Positions 36,901-44,267 of a stretch of DNA of 64,000 nucleotides are shown here, piece by piece (position 1 is the first letter of the stretch; the number at the start of each line of letters is the position of its first letter). The translations under genes were made by a program, and so were the position numbers. Where the stretch lies: contig NZ_JAOARO010000023.1 of the NCBI RefSeq assembly GCF_025211055.1, positions 37,726-101,725 of the forward strand, given 5' to 3'. The DNA comes from Vallitalea sp. (GTDB lineage Bacteria; Bacillota; Clostridia; Lachnospirales; Vallitaleaceae). The notes under the pieces are model-generated. The model saw nothing but the letters and a program-made list of their open reading frames with translations, made no database searches and was not told where the DNA came from.

Positions 36901-38722
36901 GGTCATAAGAAATCTTTCCCCTATTAAGGATATTGTTATGACTTCAGACATTCCTAAAGTTACAAAGATTATAAATAAACCAATATATGATGTTACAATA
37001 GAAAGAATGAAAAATGCATTTACTGGTGAAGTAGTTGATGTACCGATTACAACAGATGAGGTTATAGGTTACGAACAAGATGAATTAGTACAAAATATAG
37101 TTAAAATGGGTAAAACTTATAAGATTGATGTTAAAGGTATCTCACAATCTAGCAAAACCAAATCTTCAAAAGTATCATCAACGGATTATATTGATATTGA
37201 TAAGAGTAAATTAAGATATGAAATAGTTGAGGGAAAAACTCTTGCAAGCATTGATGATGACGGTAATATTGTCATAAATAATAATGGACTTATTGTAGTT
37301 AAAGCATCTTATGAGGTATTAAGTGGTAATGAAGTATCTACAGAAACTAAAAAAACTATAGAAGTTAAAAAAGGTTATTCTTTTGAAAAATATCTAACCA
37401 TGAATTCAGAGTATGCAGATATATATGCTGGTGCTGATGATGAAGATGATAACAATAATGGTAACAATAATAACAACAATAACAACAATAACAATAATAA
37501 CAATAATAACAATAATAATGATATTACAAATAATAATGACAAAAAACAAGATGTTAAAAAGCCAGAAGTTAAACAAAAGAATAAAATATATACTGAAAAA
37601 AATAAGGTTAATGATAGTATATATGTTACTCCAAAAGTATTTAAGGATTTACAAAAAAATAATTATGAACATATAATAATAAAAACTAAAGAATACACTA
37701 TTATTCTTCAAAATACGTCAGATAGTGATAGTGCAATAGTAAATGATAATAAAACTAATGGTAAAAATAAAATATTATCCACTATACCTGAAGAAGAACG
37801 ATTAGTTAAAACAACAACAATACCATTATCTTCTATAGATATGTCACTTACATTAGATTCTCCTTTGGAGAAAGAAATTATTAAAAAAATACAAGATAAT
37901 AATATCTCTAATATTGATAATATGAAAATTGTACATTTTAGACATCATGGAGAGTTACCAACAAAAGCACAAGTTACAGTATCATTAGGAGAAGAATTCA
38001 AATCAAAGAATCTTTATATGTATTACTATAACGAAGATAATAAGAAGCTTGAGTTATACGGATACGTTATAGCTAATGGACAAGGGGATGTAAGTTTTGA
38101 GGTTGATCATTGTTCTGACTATATATTTGTAGAAGATATTAATATGAGTAATAGTAATTTTGTAGAAGATAAAGAAACTAAAGCTTATATTTCAGGACTA
38201 CCTAATGGTGACTTTGCTCCTAACACAAAGGTAACAAGAGGAGAAGTAGCCGCTATGATATCAAGGCTACTGGTTAAACCACAAACTAGGAATAAGGCTA
38301 CATTTAATGATATTGATATGTGGGCAAAAGATGACATTGTTAAGCTTGCGTCATATGGATATATAAATGGATATACAGACGGTAGTTTCAAACCAAATAA
38401 TTATATTACAAGAGCCGAACTTGTTAAGCTGTTTATTAATATCATTAATCCAAAACGAACAGAATCTTTTAGGCATAATCATTTTACAGACATAGAAGAT
38501 TGTTGGGCAAAAAAGGAAATAATGAAATGCTATAGATTAGGCTTAATTAACGGATATAATGGTAAGTTCAATCCAAATAACTATGCTACAAGAGCAGAAG
38601 TAGTTTCCATGATTAATAATTTAACAGGAAGAAATGGAAATATAGACAATAAAATAAATCCATTTCATGATTTAGAAAACAACCATTGGTGTTATGAAGA
38701 TATCTTAAAAGCTATAGAATAA
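30923..38722 (+). CDS. Giant SLH-anchored cell-surface protein (2599 residues)
   Basis: A signal peptide of about 25 residues (ILLNITLPDVYAVG) precedes a very large extracellular protein. Residues 30-500 form an uncharacterised domain. Residues 820-1170 are beta-rich and Gly-rich (GGIGAVLNKALDG, PLFGGAAYITKLGGGVRN) with no family I recognise. A fibronectin-III-like module lies near 1685-1800 and an Ig-like module near 1913-1995. An almost pure Asn linker near 2176-2200 leads to three C-terminal S-layer homology motifs (GLPNGDFAPNTKVTRGE, GYTDGSFKPNNYITRAE, GYNGKFNPNNYATRAE). SLH domains bind pyruvylated cell-wall polymers, so the protein should be anchored to the wall. It follows the 2195-residue gene by 77 bases and is probably co-transcribed. 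Confidence 0.85.
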   Translation: MKRVISVLVAIIILLNITLPDVYAVGEISKKKRPVTLSNEIINVSVNNKGRYNVRTTELGNPIRPSDSNKTLLFHDGKNETSFATFRIDGEDYIFGEKYAYSLSRKAELVGKTVKSSNSIVTTYKIGTGDKVIEVIQDLSIVNDPNNTNYGNVYIKYLVNNYTGKNVNIGARILQDVMLGDNDGCAIKIGDKYYEKEIEFTGSDVPDIWRASDNEFAPNVVGYGYTNGWGNIKPNKLIIGHWQGLAETTYDYTVDTAMNFTMESDYGRKDTAIASYWDPKSVKNNESVGFETYYGLGQIYDKKLTYATNISAPAQMVLNDEKTGYMSNGEFEVAVSIENNLPNSEEINDVMAYLTFEDAGDSLTFNDDVSLKGTKLIKVGGEYTFRWKFKAKPGAQYRAIRYKVDMYDSRNVYKEDDEIPEGSRVGDLKLNEIYSVSKAIILPGKTGQPPKITFDTISPNELYYSGKNLVTVKCTGIPMLINKGNWELQYRINNGDYNVVPSNNINVIPDTNSIEIMFEEQFDIGEMELRIKILNNLYADGDDISKHILKDDILNIPGKIIITKDKTVMPRTYGMLAIVSDFTYDKLKGFSRYCHAIPLADEKELKALEKSLEDANTKDKQNLKNVVDREMLMVIRGDIRAIKDNGQLSKYVVYAQNKKAIINNVITYASAVPLTIQYMTSDSNKVRNSIEYFSNKKDAMSNTLRNILEKTTIPTSFKKVAEGQLKPGIEADIDYDFTYEDESIDYNCDAKKTMGAISGKKGFDMSDKLSGLASHSVGALVVTGLGVLGINSGDGFDFWRDMFLITFEDNVVYSLWNIQNHMAPTPVKKNISPVQFELGGIGAVLNKALDGMPVQIGGVRLVQDKEKELDMLTFDATVDLSMFPGGVVVNAKDVFFSTKGYEGIVIDARAKPKKNIGMISDMDLQVGVDTYRGAFKLNGKAKVKVVKCNIEFSMIKESKNDTWYLSDCVLAGGGKPGIPLFGGAAYITKLGGGVRNLQVLTNPYFDNPDALFTIVVLMDLNVVEVLEGPFEGLFTKRYLIIKSDNPTIKGLKIFKNLQGKLCWDTGSNEKYYFEAKGEMNVENIFTGQANLYISDLFFQGTCNLAVTIPKDVPIVGGKSIGKATFGVDNDKMWGSLGIDLKIKTVEVGATYWWRNKWKFNIGEAGPIEDKNILKAPTGGLYQGTTLDDNGEKVDYMVGTNVVEQKGKFVNNSFKSMQLIASPKSERAEYVGDKIQLNISKNKYHHNDINLKDKYIYDIKLNVSQDTKLVFEYLGENTPNIAICSNTNTKYKKVKSEDKENDNTSGEDTYIIENTSYTLQSVDYVYVNKKYQGLIGFEDDGEKDFVIVSDVQLNDCITYTDTISDDMESDYVYEVTMDTTDKTKLGFSHNEDSNKDFKIDIYEVAGTTIDGKSVVGDKYDNLTQSDFVYGNKKIKYITGFQAGLKDKKIIVSSNKKLTSSNVIEEYSIDVKSKSKNESDIVVEFVSKNSIKNADIFYMTDENGNIVNLPSGDISDLYGERTIDSVTYSSMLFPFEKEGKYLIYSSAKIEEEPLTKVYEIEKMPQLDKNSVKVKENGISSQKLDISWNGSNYRYTADENKRIGRTIFRFYLVNDNKIKNDEDGQQKDETGELLGMYTIEENGINKHTVDIPKGTPTGNYRIKTVLTTEGLCQRFAYSNVISYKNKYTPKNVNNINVSSIGNGLLDVSWQKTEAVEEYYIEVFDKDKNIIDSFGVASVDGNTTRTVIGGVYETYNKEKPDESKVAGLETGKTYKVGITPVKRINDDTRIVGETAYSSNIFLKKPMPPEINIDFGESTFLRTESAYKIEDGNAITEEVKVKGINNKAPLITIETNSDCNMKVLLDKVELQSTNKLTNKLELQLNKLTEGVHYLDVIAVNEDGDINNESMKFYVDTRAPELLLNTPVNNQYIDSNISDIIVSGKTEVGAKVVVNDIKVQVNEKGVFEGSVPIDTDTIKTVLNIEAEDDFGNVTKNKVEVIRNLSPIKDIVMTSDIPKVTKIINKPIYDVTIERMKNAFTGEVVDVPITTDEVIGYEQDELVQNIVKMGKTYKIDVKGISQSSKTKSSKVSSTDYIDIDKSKLRYEIVEGKTLASIDDDGNIVINNNGLIVVKASYEVLSGNEVSTETKKTIEVKKGYSFEKYLTMNSEYADIYAGADDEDDNNNGNNNNNNNNNNNNNNNNNNNDITNNNDKKQDVKKPEVKQKNKIYTEKNKVNDSIYVTPKVFKDLQKNNYEHIIIKTKEYTIILQNTSDSDSAIVNDNKTNGKNKILSTIPEEERLVKTTTIPLSSIDMSLTLDSPLEKEIIKKIQDNNISNIDNMKIVHFRHHGELPTKAQVTVSLGEEFKSKNLYMYYYNEDNKKLELYGYVIANGQGDVSFEVDHCSDYIFVEDINMSNSNFVEDKETKAYISGLPNGDFAPNTKVTRGEVAAMISRLLVKPQTRNKATFNDIDMWAKDDIVKLASYGYINGYTDGSFKPNNYITRAELVKLFINIINPKRTESFRHNHFTDIEDCWAKKEIMKCYRLGLINGYNGKFNPNNYATRAEVVSMINNLTGRNGNIDNKINPFHDLENNHWCYEDILKAIE
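37449..37529 (+). repeat. AAY trinucleotide tract encoding an Asn linker
   Basis: About 80 bases of almost pure AAC/AAT codons encode the poly-asparagine linker between the globular part and the SLH anchor of the 2599-residue protein. Mixed AAC and AAT codons reduce, but do not abolish, slippage. Length changes in multiples of three would keep the frame and alter linker length. Confidence 0.9.
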
Positions 38723-38782
38723 AAGCTCATTGTAATATAGACTAAACAACAGAAGTTAAAGAAACGGAAAGGAATTCATCAG

Positions 38783-39751
38783 ATGAAGAAATGTTTAGTA
38801 ATTATATCTTTACTTTTATTTCTGAAATTTTGTATGGTGACATTTGCTAGTAATATAAGTGCATTAAACACAGGTACTAATACTATAGAGTTAAATATAG
38901 AGGGAATACAGTTACATAACACATTATTAACTACAGAAATTCCTTGTAGAGATTATGGGAATATAGAAGGGGTTATCACTTCTGATAACTCCATAGACGT
39001 TATTAAATGGGCGTTTTTAGATACAAATAATAATTTGATAGCATTAGAAAGACGTAACCTTACTAATACTAAGAGTATTGACCTATATAATTATATAGAA
39101 GAAATAGATTTTTCATCTTTAGGAGTTGGAAAGTATAAATTCAAATTATACATCAATTCTAATAAAATAATTGATACCACTATTTCAATTATTGAAAAAG
39201 AAGATACTGATAAAAAAAATACTGCTACAAAAGACCTTGCTATTCTTAATATGAAATATATTAATATATCACAAAGTATAGGTGGAGAAATAGGGCATAA
39301 AGGTACCTATGCAATAGATTTAGTAGGACTTAATGGAAACTCAGAAAGTTTATATGCACCTTTTGACGGGACAATTAGGAAGATATATTCGGAAAATAAT
39401 CAACAAAATTTTGTATGGTTAGAGAGTGATAAAAAAATAAAATATGTAGATGGTTCTTATGATTATGTTACTGTGATGACAGGCCATGATAGTGATATAT
39501 CCAATCTATATATTGGTAAAAAAATAAAGCAAGGTGAAATCTATTTTCAAGAAGGTAATAGTGGTAAATCTACAGGGAATCATATTCATCTTGAAGTAGG
39601 CAAAGGAAAGGTTACTGAAAAAGGATGGGTAAAAAATAAGTATGGTAAATGGGAAGTAGAGAATCATATAAGACCTGAACAAGTTTTTTATATAACTAAT
39701 GAATCTACAATCATTAATACTATGGATTTATGTTTTAGAACTTATAATTGA
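38783..39751 (+). CDS. Secreted M23-family metallopeptidase
   Basis: This 322-residue protein has a signal peptide (ISLLLFLKFCMVTFAS) and an N-terminal beta-rich domain of about 130 residues. The C-terminal half is a peptidase of the LytM/M23 family. The zinc ligands and catalytic histidine are in IGHKGTYAIDL (H-x(n)-D) near residue 172, and in NHIHLEVGKG (H-x-H) near residue 266, so the active site looks complete. M23 enzymes usually cut peptidoglycan cross-links. Coming directly after two giant surface proteins, it may open the wall for their export or placement, which is inference. Confidence 0.86.
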   Translation: MKKCLVIISLLLFLKFCMVTFASNISALNTGTNTIELNIEGIQLHNTLLTTEIPCRDYGNIEGVITSDNSIDVIKWAFLDTNNNLIALERRNLTNTKSIDLYNYIEEIDFSSLGVGKYKFKLYINSNKIIDTTISIIEKEDTDKKNTATKDLAILNMKYINISQSIGGEIGHKGTYAIDLVGLNGNSESLYAPFDGTIRKIYSENNQQNFVWLESDKKIKYVDGSYDYVTVMTGHDSDISNLYIGKKIKQGEIYFQEGNSGKSTGNHIHLEVGKGKVTEKGWVKNKYGKWEVENHIRPEQVFYITNESTIINTMDLCFRTYN

Positions 39752-39768
39752 GCATTAATATAATTATT

Positions 39769-39795
39769 CCCTCAAACACAGTGTTTGAGGGGGTA
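39769..39795. terminator. Bidirectional terminator between the M23 and cupin genes
   Basis: A perfect 10-bp stem, ccctcaaaca-cag-tgtttgaggg, lies between convergent genes. Modest T-rich flanks exist on both strands (gtataatta on plus, aataatta on minus), so it could serve both. The stem arm is the same as in the rpsI terminator. Confidence 0.75.
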
Positions 39796-39834
39796 TAATT
39801 ATCTATCTTCTAAATATCAAATTGCATTCTAGAA

Positions 39835-40392
39835 TTAATGATTGTAGTTTTCATCAGCTTCTGCATCTTCCTTAGTCTCATGAATTGTACCAAATGGATG
39901 CTCAGGTGGTGCATAGATAGCATATAATTTAAGAGGTTCATTACCAGTATTGATTACATTGTGCCATTTACCCGCAGGTATCATAATCGCATAATCATCA
40001 TAAACTCTTTTTTGAAAATCCAGTATATCTTTACTATCTCCCATTCTAACAAGGCCTTCGCCTTCTTCAATACGTATGAATTGATCACCATCTGGATGAA
40101 CTTCTAAACCAATATCATCCCCAACATCAATGCTCATTAATGTTACTTGCAAATTGTCCCCTGTCCATAAGGCTGTACGATAATTATTATTTTGTCTAGT
40201 AGCTTCATCAATATTAACTACATATGGTTCAGGTCCATAATCTCTCAATTCCATGAATTGTAACTCTGAAGTATAGATTGGACTATCATCATAATAAGGA
40301 TATTCATACCTATCATAAAACATATCATATGGATCGTATATTGGTATATCATCATAGTAAGGACAAGGATATTTTTTATAAAAATGATACAT
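39835..40392 (-). CDS. Cupin-domain protein with Tyr-rich N-terminus
   Basis: The product is 185 residues if translation starts at the ATG preceded by aaaggaaa, rather than at an ATG six codons earlier that lacks a ribosome-binding site. The first 45 residues are rich in Tyr, Pro and Asp (KKYPCPYYDDIPIYDPYD). From about residue 60 a single-domain cupin follows, with the metal-ligand motif GLEVHPDGDQFIRIEEGEG and the second motif MIPAGKWHNVINTGNEPL. Similar cupins are annotated as mannose-6-phosphate isomerase-like. The Tyr-rich segment recalls spore-coat proteins, so a coat or surface location is possible, but this is inference. Confidence 0.82.
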   Translation of the reverse strand: MYHFYKKYPCPYYDDIPIYDPYDMFYDRYEYPYYDDSPIYTSELQFMELRDYGPEPYVVNIDEATRQNNNYRTALWTGDNLQVTLMSIDVGDDIGLEVHPDGDQFIRIEEGEGLVRMGDSKDILDFQKRVYDDYAIMIPAGKWHNVINTGNEPLKLYAIYAPPEHPFGTIHETKEDAEADENYNH

Positions 40393-40631
40393 AGTATTTT
40401 CCTTTTTCATAGATTTAATATATAATATGCCTTATTTATAAAGAAGGTACTTCAATATATTAAAATCATAACTATAGTATAAAAACAAAAAAATGATTAC
40501 AAGCGTAATATTATTGTTGTTTTTTTAAATCACATCATATATACTAGTAATACAGGTAAAACTGTTAGAATCAGATTATAAAAAAGATAACCAGTAAATA
40601 AATTTCTGATGTAACGAAATAGGAGGAAAAT

Positions 40632-42227
40632 ATGAAAAAAATATCATGCTTATTATTAATATTCAATTTAATGCTAGTTTTAATTGGTTGTTCCACAAAA
40701 GAACCAGTTAAATCAGACGAAGAAAAGATTCAGGTATCACAACAAAATTCAGAAGATGAAAATAAAGATAAAATAGAACAATCTGATAAAAAACAAGATA
40801 TTAATAATAAAGAAGAAGAAGCAAGTAAACAAGAGAACAATAAGGAACAAGAGAAGGACCAGAATATAACAAAAGGGAATGATAAAGATACATCAAATGA
40901 GTCAACAAAATCAACCCCAAATAATGAAATATCAAAAAAACAAGTAGATGAAAAACTAAAAGATTTTGAGGCTATAAAAAAATATTTATTAGATGATGAA
41001 ACTTTTGGTTTGGCTTATTGTGAAATGCAAGGTGAAAATTTTAATTATGATAATTATGTGTTACACCATATAGATTTTACTGGCGACAATGAACTTGATA
41101 CCATTATTGTTACATATACTAATGAAGATGATTATAGAACGGTTGTTTTTGTTACGTTGGAAAATAACAATTACAAGTATTATTTAACGGATCTAAGAGC
41201 TACAAAAGATAGTGAATTTTCCTATGAGGATGGTTTTATAATAGAAGAACAAAACGGATATAGTAAATTAGCCGTTAATTTTGGTATTGAAGATGTTAAT
41301 CTAATCAAAGTAACTTATGGTAGTTTTAGTAATGAGGTCATCCAATCAAATTACGACCTTAATCCTGATATGAAATATAAAGTGGTAAATAAAGTAAATA
41401 AAATAGATGGATACAAAAAATATGATACTGATTACAAAAAATACTTTTATGATGAAACAGGTAAAGAGCATTTAATAGCACATACTAGATATCACTATGA
41501 TTTTGATAAAGAAAATAATGAACATATTTCAACAGAAGAAATAATTGCAGATAATGATATATCCAAGATTATGGCAGATAATTTTATTGTTGGTGATGAC
41601 GATACTCTAAAAATTTTTGGAAAAGTCCTTGAAGAAACGAATAATATAAAAAATGTTATAGACTATTATTTAGAAAATAGACAAAAATTCCAAAAAAATG
41701 ATAGAATAAATTATATTAATAATACTATTGATTACATAAATGGATTTACCCAAAACTTCGAGAGTCAAGTAGATGATGATATTGTCAATGATACAAGTAT
41801 TACAAAGGTCAGCATATGGGGGGATAATCCTGTACCAGCTAATGCTGAAAGTATATTTAAGATTGTTAAAACCTTTTATGTAGAAGATGGTAATAATATG
41901 GATTATAATAGTACATTACAAGGTGGATACTATAAGATAACATGTATAGATGATAGTTATAGTAATAAAATCCAAAGGATGAGATTTGATAATGCTGTTT
42001 TAAATGGGGAAGATACAGGTTATATATCAAGAGAAGATGAATATGTGGATATCGTATTTGACACTAAAGAGAATGTTTTTGCTAAAGCAGATAATATTGT
42101 CTATCCTACTATACTAATTAATAAATTATCTCAGATAAAGGAATTAAACCATAATAGTATTTGGAAAGCAAATGTAGTAATTATACCAAAAGAGATTGAG
42201 TTCCTTGAATATACCAATGAAGACTAA
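40632..42227 (+). CDS. Lipoprotein of unknown function
   Basis: This 531-residue protein has a lipoprotein signal ending in LVLIGCSTK, so the cysteine at about position 20 should be lipid-modified and the protein held on the outer face of the membrane. Residues 25-110 are a low-complexity Lys/Glu/Asn/Gln-rich linker. The remaining 400 residues contain FTGDNELDTIIVTYTNEDDY, which resembles the D-x-D-x-x-x-D/E calcium-type loops of repeat-in-toxin or VCBS-like proteins only loosely. I do not recognise the family. It is flanked by a divergent cupin gene and a convergent SLH-protein gene. Confidence 0.75.
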   Translation: MKKISCLLLIFNLMLVLIGCSTKEPVKSDEEKIQVSQQNSEDENKDKIEQSDKKQDINNKEEEASKQENNKEQEKDQNITKGNDKDTSNESTKSTPNNEISKKQVDEKLKDFEAIKKYLLDDETFGLAYCEMQGENFNYDNYVLHHIDFTGDNELDTIIVTYTNEDDYRTVVFVTLENNNYKYYLTDLRATKDSEFSYEDGFIIEEQNGYSKLAVNFGIEDVNLIKVTYGSFSNEVIQSNYDLNPDMKYKVVNKVNKIDGYKKYDTDYKKYFYDETGKEHLIAHTRYHYDFDKENNEHISTEEIIADNDISKIMADNFIVGDDDTLKIFGKVLEETNNIKNVIDYYLENRQKFQKNDRINYINNTIDYINGFTQNFESQVDDDIVNDTSITKVSIWGDNPVPANAESIFKIVKTFYVEDGNNMDYNSTLQGGYYKITCIDDSYSNKIQRMRFDNAVLNGEDTGYISREDEYVDIVFDTKENVFAKADNIVYPTILINKLSQIKELNHNSIWKANVVIIPKEIEFLEYTNED

Positions 42228-42259
42228 TAATATATTCAATTGTTGACCCAAAATTAAAA

Positions 42260-42288
42260 GCGAGTAATTATCTAGGATAATTACTCGC
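42260..42288. terminator. Bidirectional terminator between lipoprotein and SLH genes
   Basis: A 13-bp perfect stem, gcgagtaattatc-tag-gataattactcgc, lies between two convergent genes. It is flanked by an A-rich side (aaaattaaaa) and taaattagta, so termination is likely for both strands and stronger for the minus strand. Confidence 0.85.
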
Positions 42289-42311
42289 TAAATTAGTATT
42301 AATGAGATATT

Positions 42312-43955
42312 TTAATATGGTAGTGGGTTAACAGTATAATTCTTGAATTTTGCACTTTTTCCCCATGTTCTTAGTCCTAACATTTTAATATCATCCTTAA
42401 AACTATCATCCGAAGCTGTTATATACAATATATCATTAAGATAAACTTGAATAGATGAACCATTCTTTACAACTTTTAATGTATAATATTCATTTGGTTT
42501 TATATCAAATCCAACTTTTTCATTACTTATATTTTTCCAATCACCATTATTTCTACCTATACCTCTTCTTAGCATTACTTTATTACCTTCTGCATCTATG
42601 CCTGCATAGAATCCTAAGAAGTTATTATATCCATCAGCAATTCTATCCACATTAAATACTATACCAGCATTACTATCATCATCACTAGATAAGCATACAT
42701 CTACTTGATATATTCCTCCATAAGCGTTATAGCCCCATACTCCAGTATCATTTCCCAAAACAGCAATAGGTGTTATATTTTTATTTTCACTACTACGAGG
42801 AGTTATAGATAAATAATCATCTTCAAAAGAATAATATGGATTACTATAAAACTTAATTAAATCTTTTGTAAAAATTGCATTTTTAAATTTTTGAGAAGGA
42901 TCTACAACTTTAATAGAAAACGGTTCAGAACCAGTTGTTTCTCTGTTATACTTATTCAAAAGCTTTTCAATTTTTAGATTAAGATCTTGTTTATTATTCC
43001 ATTTATATATTTTACCTATTTCAATTAGATCAGTATTAAAAACTGAATACACATAACTGTCAAGCATACTACTTTCTGTTAATATAATATATCCATCATA
43101 CTTATCACCGTTTACAAGAGTAACATAAGTAAGTCTTTCCTTCTCATATTTCCAATCAACTTTATTTTTTTCAAAGTTATATCTATATACAATACCAGTA
43201 TCTAGGCAATATAATTTACTAGTATCTGATTCAAGTATCTTATAAATAATACCTTTACCTATCTTAATTTTTTGATTATTATTATAAAATGTTGCGTAAA
43301 TTTCCTCGTTTTCTATAGAAATATCATATCCTTTAGTATAGTCATTAGGTTCTATAGGCTTAGTATAATATTTTTTAAAAACTCTATTAACTATAATAAC
43401 CGCTTGCTCAATAGGTGTATTGGCAAGTGGTTTGAAGTTAGTACCATTACCTTTCATAAAACCATTTTCAAAAGCAAAATCAACGCCAGATACTGCCCAA
43501 TTAGCTACGCTAGCTTTATCAACTACAGATAAAATACCATCACCTTTATAATAATCTATATTCATGCTATCAAGTGTACGACTCATCATAATAGACATCT
43601 CTTGTCTTGTTATTGGAGCTTCTGGAGCAAAGACACCATTACCTATACCATTAATTATCCCTACTGCATTTGCCATGAGAACATTTTTATTAGTAGTATC
43701 AGAAAATGTATTACTAGGAGCAGGATTTGGATATTTTCCTGTCATTTGATTATACATATTCATTATAAGTTCAGCAAACTGTACTCTGGTAATATTACAA
43801 CTGTAATCATTGTACCCATTATCTATTCCGTTTTGAAATGCATTTTCCAGTTCTTCAGTAGCCCAATCACTTGCACCAGGATACCATCCACCGGCATATG
43901 CACTACAAGTAAATAGCATAACTAAAATAATTATTAAACCAAGTTTCTTCTTCAT
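42312..43955 (-). CDS. SLH-domain surface protein with C-terminal beta-sandwich
   Basis: This 547-residue protein has a signal peptide (IIILVMLFTCSAYAGG) and, unlike the giant SLH protein, its S-layer homology motifs are N-terminal (residues 25-195: GYNDYSCNITRVQFAEL, GNGVFAPEAPITRQEMS, GNGTNFKPLANTPIEQ). A middle region of about 150 residues is unassigned. The last 190 residues (GGIYQVDVCLSSDDDSNAGI, YYTLKVVKNGSSIQVYLND) look like a concanavalin/LamG-type beta-sandwich of the DUF1080 kind, a fold often used in glycan binding. A wall-anchored carbohydrate-binding role is inferred. The ribosome-binding site aggaggt is clear. Confidence 0.82.
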   Translation of the reverse strand: MKKKLGLIIILVMLFTCSAYAGGWYPGASDWATEELENAFQNGIDNGYNDYSCNITRVQFAELIMNMYNQMTGKYPNPAPSNTFSDTTNKNVLMANAVGIINGIGNGVFAPEAPITRQEMSIMMSRTLDSMNIDYYKGDGILSVVDKASVANWAVSGVDFAFENGFMKGNGTNFKPLANTPIEQAVIIVNRVFKKYYTKPIEPNDYTKGYDISIENEEIYATFYNNNQKIKIGKGIIYKILESDTSKLYCLDTGIVYRYNFEKNKVDWKYEKERLTYVTLVNGDKYDGYIILTESSMLDSYVYSVFNTDLIEIGKIYKWNNKQDLNLKIEKLLNKYNRETTGSEPFSIKVVDPSQKFKNAIFTKDLIKFYSNPYYSFEDDYLSITPRSSENKNITPIAVLGNDTGVWGYNAYGGIYQVDVCLSSDDDSNAGIVFNVDRIADGYNNFLGFYAGIDAEGNKVMLRRGIGRNNGDWKNISNEKVGFDIKPNEYYTLKVVKNGSSIQVYLNDILYITASDDSFKDDIKMLGLRTWGKSAKFKNYTVNPLPY

Positions 43956-44082
43956 AAATTACCTCCTATATTTTATTTGTAATATTATAACATATTTTTA
44001 CTTAATAATGTTAAAAATTAATACCTTATTATATGAGGTTTTGTAGTATAATAAAAAAATCGTACTCAAATTTATGAATATA

Positions 44083-44111
44083 TTGACAATGGATATCTAG
44101 AAATATAAAAT
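44083..44111 (+). promoter_or_regulatory. Promoter candidate for the GH13 glucosidase gene
   Basis: TTGACA (perfect) and TAAAAT are separated by 17 bases. This would give a leader of about 150 bases before the glucosidase start. The rest of the 312-base gap between the divergent SLH and glucosidase genes is AT-rich with no further recognisable element. Confidence 0.65.
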
Positions 44112-44267
44112 ATAATATTATATAGTATATTTACTAAACTATTACCTATAAAAATGAATGCAGCTATACTAAATAAATTATTAGGTTTAGCAATGTGCTA
44201 TTAATGCAATAATATTAAATTAACTAGGAGAAAAAGCGTACAAAAAAACATAGAAAGGATACTAAAG

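Noticed and set aside
37449..37529. Possible CRISPR or tandem DNA repeat array
   Set aside because: It is a trinucleotide tract in frame within a coding sequence that encodes asparagines, with no spacers and no cas genes.
37413..37676. Open frame rich in Ile/Thr inside the giant SLH gene
   Set aside because: It is the alternative reading frame of the AAY repeat and its flanks; the repetitive composition alone keeps it open.
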